Shown piece after piece: positions 1 through 8,495 of a DNA stretch of 64,000 nt. Source of the DNA: Echinicola sp. 20G (GTDB lineage Bacteria > Bacteroidota > Bacteroidia > Cytophagales > Cyclobacteriaceae); NCBI RefSeq assembly GCF_015533855.1, contig NZ_AP024154.1, positions 4,966,501 to 5,030,500 of the forward strand. Direction: 5' to 3'. Position numbers and translations under genes: made by a program. How positions within the stretch are numbered: position 1 is the first letter of the stretch; the number at the start of each line of letters is the position of its first letter. The notes under the pieces are model-generated. The model made no database searches, was not told the DNA's origin, and saw only the letters and a list, made by a program, of their open reading frames with translations.

Positions 1-21
1 TTTTAAAAACAATAACACTTT

Positions 22-888
22 ATGGCATCAGGTTTTTTTGCAATTCTAGACGACATCGCCACACTGATGGACGATGTGGCTTCCATGACCAAAATAGCAA
101 CTAAAAAAACAGCAGGAATCTTGGGAGATGACTTGGCTGTAAATGCTGAAAAAGCCTCTGGTTTTGCTTCCTCAAGAGAAATTCCGGTTCTTTGGGCCAT
201 TACCAAAGGTTCCTTGGTCAATAAGCTCATCATCTTGCCGGTAGCATTTTTACTGAGTTCTTTTTTACCCTCAGCCATCACGATAATCCTGATCGTTGGG
301 GGAATTTATTTGGCCTTTGAAGGAGCGGAAAAAGTTTACCACCTCTTTGTGCCCCATCATCAGTCTAAGAAAGAGGCCATCAAAGAAACCCGTACCAAAG
401 AAGAAATCCTCGCTTTGGAAAAAGAGCGTATTAAGTCAGCCATAGTCACTGATTTTATCCTCTCCGTGGAAATTATCATCATTGCTTTGGGAGCCGTAGT
501 GGGTGAACCGCTTATCAACCAAATTATTATTGTCACTTTTATTGCCATTTTGGCCACTGTTGGGGTCTATGGTATTGTTGCGCTGATTGTTAGAATGGAC
601 GAAGCTGGCTATAAGCTCATGGCCAGGAGCCAAAAGAAATCAGGTTTTATTTTTGGACTTGGAAAAGCATTGGTAAGTGCACTTCCTTTGGTCATCAAAG
701 CTTTAGGATTTATCGGCACCTTGGCTTTGCTATTGGTTGCTGGAGGAATCTTCACTCACAGTATTGAATTTCTCCACCATTTCGCCCCTAGCATCCCCGC
801 TTTCATCAAAGATTTTGTAACAGGACTTATTATAGGTTTCATTGCCTTAATGGTTTATAAGCTGATCAAAAAAATCATTGGTAAATAA
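22..888 (+). CDS. DUF808 family inner-membrane protein
   Basis: Multi-pass membrane protein of the DUF808 family (E. coli YedI is a member); no biochemical role is established. The 288-residue product has the usual family length and opens with the characteristic N-terminus MASGFFAILDDIATLMDD. Hydrophobic segments lie at about residues 67-100, 142-162, 167-190, 216-247 and 262-283, separated by a highly charged loop (about 113-138). The ATG lies 21 bases from the window edge, so its upstream context is not visible. It reads in the same direction as the dehydrogenase downstream but is separated from it by 107 bases, so co-transcription is uncertain. The family call is firm; the function is unknown. 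Confidence 0.9.
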   Translation: MASGFFAILDDIATLMDDVASMTKIATKKTAGILGDDLAVNAEKASGFASSREIPVLWAITKGSLVNKLIILPVAFLLSSFLPSAITIILIVGGIYLAFEGAEKVYHLFVPHHQSKKEAIKETRTKEEILALEKERIKSAIVTDFILSVEIIIIALGAVVGEPLINQIIIVTFIAILATVGVYGIVALIVRMDEAGYKLMARSQKKSGFIFGLGKALVSALPLVIKALGFIGTLALLLVAGGIFTHSIEFLHHFAPSIPAFIKDFVTGLIIGFIALMVYKLIKKIIGK

Positions 889-995
889 AGTTGCCCGAAA
901 TTGGCCAATAAATCCTTCCCAAAAGCTCTTAGGAATGGTTTATGCTTGTACTACCATGTAAATTTTTGACTTCATTTAATATAAACTGACAACAT

Positions 996-2357
996 ATGAA
1001 ATCGATCAATCCTTACACTGGTAAGCTTTTAAAAGAATTTCAAGAACATACAGATCAGGAAGTTGAAGAAGCTATCCAGCATGGACAACAGGCCTACCTC
1101 AAATGGAGAAATATTCCCCTCTCTGACCGCTGCGAACTGATGAAAAAGGCAGGAATGGTCCTACGAAATAATCAGGATAAGTACGCCAAAATTATCAGCC
1201 TTGAAATGGGAAAGGTCATTACTGAGTCCAAAGCTGAAGTAGAAAAATGTGCATGGGTTTGTGAATACTACGCTGAAAAGGCAGAGGAATTCCTGTCTGA
1301 TGAGCCTATTGATCTTCCAGACCAGAAAAAGGCCAAGGTTGTCTATAACCCTTTGGGCGTAATTTTAGCCGTCATGCCCTGGAACTTCCCCTTTTGGCAG
1401 GTGTTCAGATTTGCGGCTCCTAATCTTACTGCGGGAAATACAGGCCTCTTAAAACACGCTTCCAATGTGCCCCAATGTGCCTTAGCCATTGAAGAAGTAT
1501 TTACTGAAGCGGGTTTTCCTAAGAGTGTTTTTCAGACCTTATTGATCGGTTCTGATAAAGTAGAAAAAATCATTGACCATCCTCATGTCAAAGCCGTCAC
1601 TTTAACAGGAAGTGAAAAAGCTGGACAAAAAATAGCTTCCCAAGCTGGAAAGCACATCAAAAAAACTGTATTGGAGCTTGGTGGCAGTGACCCTTTTATA
1701 GTACTCAAGGATGCTGATATTGAGGAAGCTGCCAAGGTGGCCGCCAAAGGTAGAATGATCAACTTTGGCCAAAGCTGTATTGCTGCCAAACGATTTATCA
1801 TAGAAGAGCCTGTCTATGATGCCTTTATTGAAGCCTTTAAATCTCATATTGCATCCTACTCCCAAGGAGATCCTTTGGACGAAAATGCTGGATATGCCTG
1901 CATGGCCAGACCAGATTTAGCGGAAGAACTTTATAAACAAGTAAAGTCCTCCATTGAGAAAGGAGCAGAAGTTATTTTAGAAGGTATGAAGCCGGAGACA
2001 GGAAAGGCTTTCTTCAAGCCTTACATTCTTGGTAATTTAACTCCTGAAATGCCTGCCTACAAAGAGGAACTTTTTGGACCAGTTGCTTCTGTGTTTAAGG
2101 TAAAAGATGAAAACGAAGCCATTTCTTTGGCAAACGATTCTGATTTTGGGCTTGGTTCCGCCCTATGGACAAAAGACCCTGAAAAAGCGGATCGGCTTTC
2201 TAGGCAAATTGAATCTGGAGCAGTATTTATCAACTCCATAGTGGCTTCAAACCCACATTTACCATTTGGTGGGATCAAAAATTCCGGTTATGGCCGTGAG
2301 TTGGCAGAAAACGGCATCAAAGAATTCATGAACATCAAAACTGTCTACATCGGTTAA
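996..2357 (+). CDS. NAD(P)-dependent succinate-semialdehyde dehydrogenase-type aldehyde dehydrogenase
   Basis: Aldehyde dehydrogenase superfamily enzyme that oxidises an aldehyde to its acid, most probably succinate semialdehyde to succinate in the cytoplasm. The 453-residue length fits the short GabD/Sad type. The catalytic machinery is visible: the oxyanion Asn130 in MPWNFPFW, the general base Glu227 in LELGGSDPF and the nucleophile Cys261 in NFGQSCIAAKRF. The C-terminal motif PFGGIKNSGYGRE is also present. It is a single gene with no GABA transaminase beside it, so the substrate is inferred from the family only; other short-chain semialdehydes are possible. Confidence 0.88.
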   Translation: MKSINPYTGKLLKEFQEHTDQEVEEAIQHGQQAYLKWRNIPLSDRCELMKKAGMVLRNNQDKYAKIISLEMGKVITESKAEVEKCAWVCEYYAEKAEEFLSDEPIDLPDQKKAKVVYNPLGVILAVMPWNFPFWQVFRFAAPNLTAGNTGLLKHASNVPQCALAIEEVFTEAGFPKSVFQTLLIGSDKVEKIIDHPHVKAVTLTGSEKAGQKIASQAGKHIKKTVLELGGSDPFIVLKDADIEEAAKVAAKGRMINFGQSCIAAKRFIIEEPVYDAFIEAFKSHIASYSQGDPLDENAGYACMARPDLAEELYKQVKSSIEKGAEVILEGMKPETGKAFFKPYILGNLTPEMPAYKEELFGPVASVFKVKDENEAISLANDSDFGLGSALWTKDPEKADRLSRQIESGAVFINSIVASNPHLPFGGIKNSGYGRELAENGIKEFMNIKTVYIG

Positions 2358-2398
2358 GAATGAATCTTTTCTAAATATCGGTTAATTCTTTAATGGAC

Positions 2399-2429
2399 TT
2401 GGTAATTGAAGGATTACTTTCTATTTTTA
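2399..2429 (+). promoter_or_regulatory. Candidate Bacteroidota-type promoter for pdhB
   Basis: TTG at 2399-2401 is followed after 20 bases by TATTTTTA (2422-2429), which matches the Bacteroidota -7 consensus TAnnTTTG at seven of eight positions. It would start a transcript with a leader of roughly 15 bases before the pdhB ATG. Weak on its own, but the position is right. Confidence 0.35.
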
Positions 2430-2452
2430 CGAGCGAAAATTTTGGCTAAAAA

Positions 2453-3433
2453 ATGAGAATAATACAATTTAGAGAAGCATTAAGAGAGGCCATGTCCGAA
2501 GAAATGAGACGCGATAAGAACGTGTTTCTCATGGGAGAGGAAGTGGCTGAATACAATGGAGCCTACAAAGTAACCCAAGGCATGTTAGATGAATTTGGAC
2601 CAGAAAGGGTTTATGACACCCCTATCTCAGAACTTGGCTTTGCCGGTTTGGGAGTTGGTGCTGGAATGAACGGTCTGAGACCGATCATTGAATTCATGAC
2701 TTTCAACTTTTCTTTGGTGGCTATTGACCAAATCATCAATTCTGCAGCAAAGATGTATGCCATGTCAGGTGGTCAATACAATGTACCTGTAGTCTTTAGA
2801 GGCCCTACTGGTAATGCAGGTCAGCTGGGTGCTACCCACTCTTCTAACTTCGAAAATTGGTTTGCCAACACTCCTGGTCTTAAAGTAGTGGTTCCTAGTA
2901 ATCCTTACGATGCCAAAGGACTTTTAAAAGCTGCAATCAGAGATGATGATCCAGTTATTTTTATGGAGTCTGAATTGATGTATTCTGACAAAGGAGAAGT
3001 TCCTGAGGGAGAATATTTACTTCCAATTGGAGTAGCAGACATCAAGAGAAAAGGCAGTGACGTAACCATCGTTTCTTTTGGTAAAATCATGAAAGTAGCT
3101 TTGGAAGCTGCTGAAGAATTGTCCAAAGATGGCATCGAAGCAGAAGTGATTGATTTGAGAACAGTGAGGCCAATCGATTATGCTACTGTATATGAATCTG
3201 TGAAAAAGACCAATAGATGCGTGGTAGTGGAAGAAGCAAATCCAATTTCCTCTTTGGCTACTGATATCGCATTCAATGTTCAGAAAAACATGTTCGATCA
3301 TCTGGATGCTCCAGTATTAAGGGTCAATTCAATGGATATTCCTTTGAGCTACTCTCCTACATATATCGAAGCAACCCTTCCAAACGTAAAAAGAACAATT
3401 GAAGCTGTAAAGCAAGTTACTTATACTAAATAA
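2453..3433 (+). CDS. pdhB: Pyruvate dehydrogenase E1 component, beta subunit
   Basis: Beta subunit of the thiamine-diphosphate E1 enzyme of the pyruvate dehydrogenase complex (pyruvate to acetyl-dihydrolipoamide). The 326-residue length is typical of a stand-alone beta chain. The ThDP-activating Glu sits in the opening block GEEVAEYNGAYKVTQG. The family blocks VYDTPISELGFAGLGVG and FRGPTGNAGQLGATHS follow, and the C-terminal transketolase domain begins near residue 200 (VTIVSFGKIMKVALEAAEEL). No alpha subunit, E2 or E3 gene is adjacent, so the complex is encoded at scattered loci, as is common in Bacteroidota. The gene is followed by a strong terminator. A branched-chain 2-oxoacid E1 beta is the main alternative; the sequence reads more like PdhB. 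Confidence 0.92.
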   Translation: MRIIQFREALREAMSEEMRRDKNVFLMGEEVAEYNGAYKVTQGMLDEFGPERVYDTPISELGFAGLGVGAGMNGLRPIIEFMTFNFSLVAIDQIINSAAKMYAMSGGQYNVPVVFRGPTGNAGQLGATHSSNFENWFANTPGLKVVVPSNPYDAKGLLKAAIRDDDPVIFMESELMYSDKGEVPEGEYLLPIGVADIKRKGSDVTIVSFGKIMKVALEAAEELSKDGIEAEVIDLRTVRPIDYATVYESVKKTNRCVVVEEANPISSLATDIAFNVQKNMFDHLDAPVLRVNSMDIPLSYSPTYIEATLPNVKRTIEAVKQVTYTK

Positions 3434-3458
3434 AACGTAAGTTTTTAATATGCCTGAA

Positions 3459-3492
3459 GCGGCCGATGTTAGTACATCGGCCGCTTTTTTTT
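3459..3492 (+). terminator. Rho-independent terminator after pdhB
   Basis: Perfect 11-bp stem GCGGCCGATGT / ACATCGGCCGC (3459-3469 with 3474-3484), loop TAGT, followed by eight T residues (3485-3492). It isolates pdhB from the SusC gene downstream. Confidence 0.95.
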
Positions 3493-3900
3493 GATCAATT
3501 TTTCACTAAGCTTAAAAACTCTCTCTTTTACATTTTTCAATATTATTCTACACAAAAAGGTAAATAAAAAATAATACAAAAGACTAATAAAGGGTTTCAA
3601 AATCAACAAGATATAATAAATTAATAAACGAAAGTTTAAAATTTTTATTTAATTTCTTTTGGTCAATTGACCTACTAACTATATATTAGTAGAAACATCA
3701 CAAAAAAATCAAAATAACCCTTCAGAAGAAGTGCCTCTCCATAATTAACAAAATATTGTGGAACAGGATGATTGTGCAACAAAACAATCACTTTATCAAT
3801 GTGGCAAGACCCCTAATGCCAAGTAATCCAAACTACTGATAAGTAAACACTTCCTTCCCAAGAATTGAAACTATTTAAACAGATCAATAAACAAACGCTT
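3493..3900 (+). other. Long AT-rich leader/regulatory region before the susC-like gene
   Basis: About 400 bases without a credible gene. The first half is very AT-rich and low in complexity. It holds the dyad elements at 3661-3692 described separately, then roughly 200 bases of mixed sequence before the susC ATG, long enough for an extended 5' leader. I see no perfect TAnnTTTG box. A TTG start at 3865 in frame with susC exists but would put 12 charged residues in front of a clean signal peptide, so the ATG at 3901 is preferred. Confidence 0.5.
3661..3692. promoter_or_regulatory. Double dyad, possible operator upstream of susC
   Basis: A perfect 12-bp palindrome GGTCAATTGACC (3661-3672) abuts an inverted repeat CTACTAA / TTAGTAG with a 7-base TA-rich spacer (3672-3678 and 3686-3692). 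Two adjacent dyads about 210 bases ahead of the susC-like start are consistent with a dimeric regulator site or a promoter-proximal operator. No regulator is assigned. Confidence 0.4.
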
Positions 3901-6900
3901 ATGAAAAAACTATTTACACTCATTGCGTTCTTTGTGGTCAGCATTACATTCGCACAAAATGTAACGATCACAGGGACCGTAACTGATGGAGAATCAGGTG
4001 AGCCATTACCAGGGGCAAATATTCTGGTAAAAGGACAAGCTTCAGGTACCATTACAGACATGGATGGAAAGTACTCCCTATCTGTCTCTGAGAGTGCCAC
4101 TTTGGTATTCAGCTTTATTGGATATACTTCCCAAGAAGTAGCTGTGGGTAGCAAAAATGTAATAGATATTGCATTAACAGGCTCCTCTTTGGATGAGGTA
4201 ATCGTGGTAGGTTATGGTACCCAAAAGAAGAAAAACTTAACGGGAGCTGTAGGCACACTATCCAGTGAGGATATTGGTAGCCAAAGTGTTACCAGTGCAG
4301 CTAATGCCCTATCAGGTCGTGTATCTGGGGTACAGCTGATCCAAGGGTCAGCTCAACCAGGTAATGATGCCCCTACCATACAAATCAGAGGTATTGGTAC
4401 TGTAAGAACTTCTGTAGATGGGCAAAACAGTGATTCAGCACCTTTGGTTTTGGTAGATGGTGTGCAATCTACTCTGAATGATGTTCATCCAAATGATATC
4501 GAAAGTTTTTCCGTATTGAAAGATGCGGCATCTGCGGCTATCTACGGTGCAAGAGCAGCCAACGGTGTGATCTTGGTAACAACCAAAAGAGGTAAGTCAG
4601 GTAAACCAAAAGTATCGATCAATTCATACATTGCTTTCCAAAATGCCACCACTACACCAAGCATGCTAAGTTCTTATGACTTTGCCCGCTTGAAAAATGA
4701 GGCACAGACCAATACGGGTAGACCAGAAGTATACACAGAAGAGGAATTAGACCTATTCCTTAATGGAGGTGACACAAGATATTCAAGAACTGGTTTCTTT
4801 GATGAAGGATATCGTACAGGTGCACCATTACAAAACCACTATTTCTCTGTAACTGGTGGTACAGAATATGTCAAATACATGTTCTCTGCTGGATACCAAG
4901 ATCAAGAAGGTGTGGTCATTGAAACCAACTCCAAAAGGTACAACTTCAGGTCCAATGTGGATGTAAAAGTTTCCGATATGGTAAGAACTGGCTTCAATAT
5001 TTCCGGTAGTTTGACTGATAGTAATGAACCGAATTACGGAGGTCTCGGGGTGACTCAGTTTATCAGAGATATGATCAGAAAAGCACCACTTAACCCACTT
5101 CGATATGACAATGGCTATATTTCAGCGGGCAATGTAGTATTAGCGGGAAGAACTGATGGTGGCATCCATCCAATTGGCTTAGCAACAGAAGGTGGTAATG
5201 ACAACACCAAATATTATAGAGCTACGCCTAACCTTTATTTTGAGTTAGAGCCAGTGAAAGACATGATTTTCCGTGCAAATGGCTCTGTGTACGTACAAGA
5301 CAGAAAACAAAGCTTCTTCAGAAGCAAAATGACTGTATCCGATGGAGAAAGCATTTTCACCTCTAATGGACTAGGTGAATATAGAGAAACTGACCTACTA
5401 AGTACCACTTCTACTTTTGAATTGACAGGTAGATATACCAAAACGTTAGGTAAATCAACTATCGGTGGTATGTTGGGTTATACCAGCCAAGCCTATAGAC
5501 AGGATTTTCTTTCTGCATCCAATGAAGGCTATAACAACAGTCTTTTAACAGAATTGGATGTAGCTTCCTTGAATCCAAGTGTTGCTGGTAATGCCAGTGA
5601 ATGGGCTTTGGAATCATTCTTTGGTCGTGTAAACTATGACTATGAAGGTAAATATTTGGCTGAATTCAATGTACGTTACGATGGTTCTTCTAGATTTGGA
5701 GAGAACAATAGATTCGGTACTTTCCCTTCATTCTCTGTAGGGTGGAATATGGCCAAGGAAGACTTTATGTCAAGCTTAAAGGATGTTAACGAATTAAAGT
5801 TGAGAGCCAGCTGGGGACGATTAGGAAACCAGAACATTGGTAACTATCCTAGTATCGCCACCATTAACCTAGACCAACCTTACGTATTTGGGAATTCATT
5901 GGTAGGTGGAGCTGCAGCTAGGGCTTTGGCCAACCCAAATGTAAAATGGGAGACCACCCAAACTTCTGATATTGGTTTGGATGCCACCTTATTTAATTAC
6001 AAACTTTCCCTTACTGCAGACTACTATGTAAGAAAGTCGCTTGATGTCTTGTTAAGCCCTCCAGTAGTAGCCACTTTGGGTAACCTATCTCCTCCTGTTC
6101 AAAACCAAGGAGAAGTAGAAAACCGAGGTTATGAATTTTCACTGAACTACTATGGAAACATAGGCAGTGAATTCCAGTACTCCGTTTCTGGAAACTGGTC
6201 TCATAATGACAACAAGGTATTGAAATTGGATAGTGAGTTTCTTTCTGCCAACAAGGTCTTGACCAAAGAGGGGTATCCTATCAACTCATTCTATGGACAT
6301 GTGATTACTGGTATTTTCCAATCTGATGCAGAAGCACAAGATGCAGAAACATTTGGAGCCCAGCCAGGAGGCTCTTTAGTAAGCGCTGGTGATTATATCT
6401 ATGAAGACACCAACGGTGATGGTGTAGTGGACGCTGATGACCGAGTGATCATTGGCAACCCAAATATCAGGAATACATTTGGTATGACCTTGACTGCTGA
6501 TTATAAAGGCTTCAATTTCCGCGTATTGTTCCAAGGTGTATTGGGCAGGGACGTAGAAAATGGTGTTTATGGTACTGATGGATTGAGAGGCTATAGCAAC
6601 CTAACTACTGCATTCTTGGACAGATGGACTCCAGAAAACACAGATACAGACATTCCAAGAGTTGCCACTGGTTACAAATATAATAACTCGCTATTTGTTG
6701 GACCTGCCATTAGCTCTGCCATTGTAGATGCTTCTTACTTGAGAATGAAACACATTGAATTGGGTTATACTATACCAGTAGAAACTATTTCTAAACTTGG
6801 CCTTTCCAATGCAAGGGTTTATGTATCAGGACAAAATCTTTTAACCTTCACCAAGTTTGTGGAAGGGTACGATCCTGAAGATGCGATGACTTTCAACAAT

Positions 6901-6960
6901 GTCAATGACAGTTATCCGCAAGCTAAGTCCTTTACCATGGGTGTTAATCTTTCTTTCTAA
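3901..6960 (+). CDS. SusC/RagA-family TonB-linked outer membrane transporter
   Basis: Outer-membrane TonB-dependent transporter that, with its SusD partner, imports a polymer or oligomer. From the ATG at 3901 the product has 1019 residues. It starts with a signal peptide (MKKLFTLIAFFVVSITFAQ), followed by a carboxypeptidase-regulatory-like beta-sandwich (about 22-95), the SusC-type TonB box and plug start (SLDEVIVVGYGTQKKKNLTG, about 104-123), the plug (to about 220) and a long barrel ending in an aromatic Phe (VNLSF). The SusD gene follows after 18 bases. No glycosidase, sigma or anti-sigma gene lies beside the pair, so the substrate cannot be read from context; glycan, peptide or other oligomer are all possible. 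Confidence 0.95.
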   Translation: MKKLFTLIAFFVVSITFAQNVTITGTVTDGESGEPLPGANILVKGQASGTITDMDGKYSLSVSESATLVFSFIGYTSQEVAVGSKNVIDIALTGSSLDEVIVVGYGTQKKKNLTGAVGTLSSEDIGSQSVTSAANALSGRVSGVQLIQGSAQPGNDAPTIQIRGIGTVRTSVDGQNSDSAPLVLVDGVQSTLNDVHPNDIESFSVLKDAASAAIYGARAANGVILVTTKRGKSGKPKVSINSYIAFQNATTTPSMLSSYDFARLKNEAQTNTGRPEVYTEEELDLFLNGGDTRYSRTGFFDEGYRTGAPLQNHYFSVTGGTEYVKYMFSAGYQDQEGVVIETNSKRYNFRSNVDVKVSDMVRTGFNISGSLTDSNEPNYGGLGVTQFIRDMIRKAPLNPLRYDNGYISAGNVVLAGRTDGGIHPIGLATEGGNDNTKYYRATPNLYFELEPVKDMIFRANGSVYVQDRKQSFFRSKMTVSDGESIFTSNGLGEYRETDLLSTTSTFELTGRYTKTLGKSTIGGMLGYTSQAYRQDFLSASNEGYNNSLLTELDVASLNPSVAGNASEWALESFFGRVNYDYEGKYLAEFNVRYDGSSRFGENNRFGTFPSFSVGWNMAKEDFMSSLKDVNELKLRASWGRLGNQNIGNYPSIATINLDQPYVFGNSLVGGAAARALANPNVKWETTQTSDIGLDATLFNYKLSLTADYYVRKSLDVLLSPPVVATLGNLSPPVQNQGEVENRGYEFSLNYYGNIGSEFQYSVSGNWSHNDNKVLKLDSEFLSANKVLTKEGYPINSFYGHVITGIFQSDAEAQDAETFGAQPGGSLVSAGDYIYEDTNGDGVVDADDRVIIGNPNIRNTFGMTLTADYKGFNFRVLFQGVLGRDVENGVYGTDGLRGYSNLTTAFLDRWTPENTDTDIPRVATGYKYNNSLFVGPAISSAIVDASYLRMKHIELGYTIPVETISKLGLSNARVYVSGQNLLTFTKFVEGYDPEDAMTFNNVNDSYPQAKSFTMGVNLSF

Positions 6961-6978
6961 ATCTCAAAAGTGAAAATC

Positions 6979-8415
6979 ATGAAAAAATATATTGCATTTA
7001 TTCTGACTGCGCTTTGCTTGGGATGTGCTGATTTAGAACGTTATCCGCTTAATTCAATCGGTGCTCCCGAATTCTGGGCAACAAGTGATGATGCCACTTT
7101 AGGTATCAACGGTGTTTATAATGTCCTTGCGCATAACCATATGTACAGGGATTTTATGAGGCACTCTGACGCTTTGGCTGACAACGCCTACTCACAATAT
7201 TCCTTCAACTATTACCTTGAAATCAGTGAAGGTAGAGGGTTTGACGCTTCCAGTGTTTGGCCATTGAACTTCTGGAGAAAATCTTATGAGGGTATTGTAA
7301 GGGCTAATGAAGTACTGCTTAATGTTCCTGAAATTACTATGGATGAAAATACCAAAAGCAGAATTTTAGGAGAAGCTAGCTTCTTAAGGGCTTTGTTTTA
7401 CTTCCACTTGACCAATCTCTATGGAGATGTACCATTGATCCTTACTAAGCAAACTGTAGAGGAATCATTGGTTCCAAGAGATTCAAAATCAGAAGTAGTG
7501 GCTCAAATTATTACTGATCTTGATTTTGCCATCAATAACTTACCACCATCTTATGGACCTTCTGACCTTGGTAGGGCGACAAAAGGAGCTGCTACTGCTT
7601 TGAAATCAAGAGTGTACCTGTATAATAAACAGTTTAGTGAAGCAATCCAAGCTGCCAATCAAGTCAAAGCTTTAGGATATGACCTATTGCCAACAGGAAG
7701 CTATAAGGATATGTTCTTGCCAACTTTGGAAAACAATAGCACAGAATCAATTTTTGAAGTACAGTTTTTAGGTAAAACTGGTACTGGTGGAGTGGGAAGC
7801 GCTTTTAATGCAAGCTCTGGAGCCATTCCTGCATTTGGAGCTGCTCCTTATTCTCCCCTTCAAGAAATGGTCGACGTTTATGAAGAAGGTGATATCAGAA
7901 AAGACATTACTGTTCTTCAGCCAGGACAAAGCTTTGCTGGTGAAGCTTTTGATCCTATTAGAACTGAAACTGGATTTGCCTTGATCAAAGGAGTTATAGA
8001 AGATCCAACCATTACAGACGATGGTGACGCTAATTTCGTAGTGATCAGATATGCTGAAATTCTATTGAATTTGGCAGAGGCTGAAAACGAATTGAATGGT
8101 CCTACTACCATTGCCTATGATGCCGTCAACCAAATCCGAAACAGGGCTGGATTGGATGATCTTCCTACCGGCTTGACTAAGGATCAATTGAGAACTGCCA
8201 TCAAAAAAGAAAGAAGGTTGGAGCTTGCTTTTGAAGGCCACTACTATTTTGACATCCTAAGATACGGAGCAGCAGACCTTCAAGCATCCATGGAAAACGT
8301 CACCAGTGTAGTGGGACATGAGAGAGTTTACGACCCTAAACTATTGATGTGGCCAGTCCCTCAAAACGAAATCAATATTGACGAGAACTTACTGCCTCAA
8401 AACACAGGCTGGTAA
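6979..8415 (+). CDS. RagB/SusD-family nutrient uptake lipoprotein
   Basis: Surface lipoprotein that caps the SusC barrel and binds the substrate. The ATG at 6979 gives 478 residues starting with a lipoprotein signal peptide, lipobox LCLGC, with the lipidated Cys at about residue 17. A GTG at 6970 adds only three residues and is less likely. The TPR-like helical SusD fold is indicated by the segments EASFLRALFYFHLTNLYGDV (about 134-153) and VIRYAEILLNLAEAENEL. The C-terminal SusD block is KKERRLELAFEGHYYFDILR, ending near LLPQNTGW. It is co-transcribed with susC (18-base gap) and is followed by a strong terminator. Confidence 0.95.
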   Translation: MKKYIAFILTALCLGCADLERYPLNSIGAPEFWATSDDATLGINGVYNVLAHNHMYRDFMRHSDALADNAYSQYSFNYYLEISEGRGFDASSVWPLNFWRKSYEGIVRANEVLLNVPEITMDENTKSRILGEASFLRALFYFHLTNLYGDVPLILTKQTVEESLVPRDSKSEVVAQIITDLDFAINNLPPSYGPSDLGRATKGAATALKSRVYLYNKQFSEAIQAANQVKALGYDLLPTGSYKDMFLPTLENNSTESIFEVQFLGKTGTGGVGSAFNASSGAIPAFGAAPYSPLQEMVDVYEEGDIRKDITVLQPGQSFAGEAFDPIRTETGFALIKGVIEDPTITDDGDANFVVIRYAEILLNLAEAENELNGPTTIAYDAVNQIRNRAGLDDLPTGLTKDQLRTAIKKERRLELAFEGHYYFDILRYGAADLQASMENVTSVVGHERVYDPKLLMWPVPQNEINIDENLLPQNTGW

Positions 8416-8440
8416 AACTCAATAATTCAAGATAAAAGAA

Positions 8441-8468
8441 AAGCACATCGGATGTCCGATGTGCTTTT
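8441..8468. terminator. Bidirectional terminator between susD and the convergent TonB receptor
   Basis: Near-perfect palindrome GCACATCGGA-TG-TCCGATGTGC (8443-8464), flanked by an A-rich run on the left and TTTTT on the right. It can terminate susD on the plus strand and the convergent receptor gene on the minus strand. Confidence 0.9.
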
Positions 8469-8495
8469 TCTATTTAATTAACCCACATGATAATC

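Noticed and set aside
3865..3900. TTG start for the susC-like gene 12 codons upstream of the ATG
   Set aside because: Would place charged residues before a canonical signal peptide that begins exactly at the ATG at 3901.
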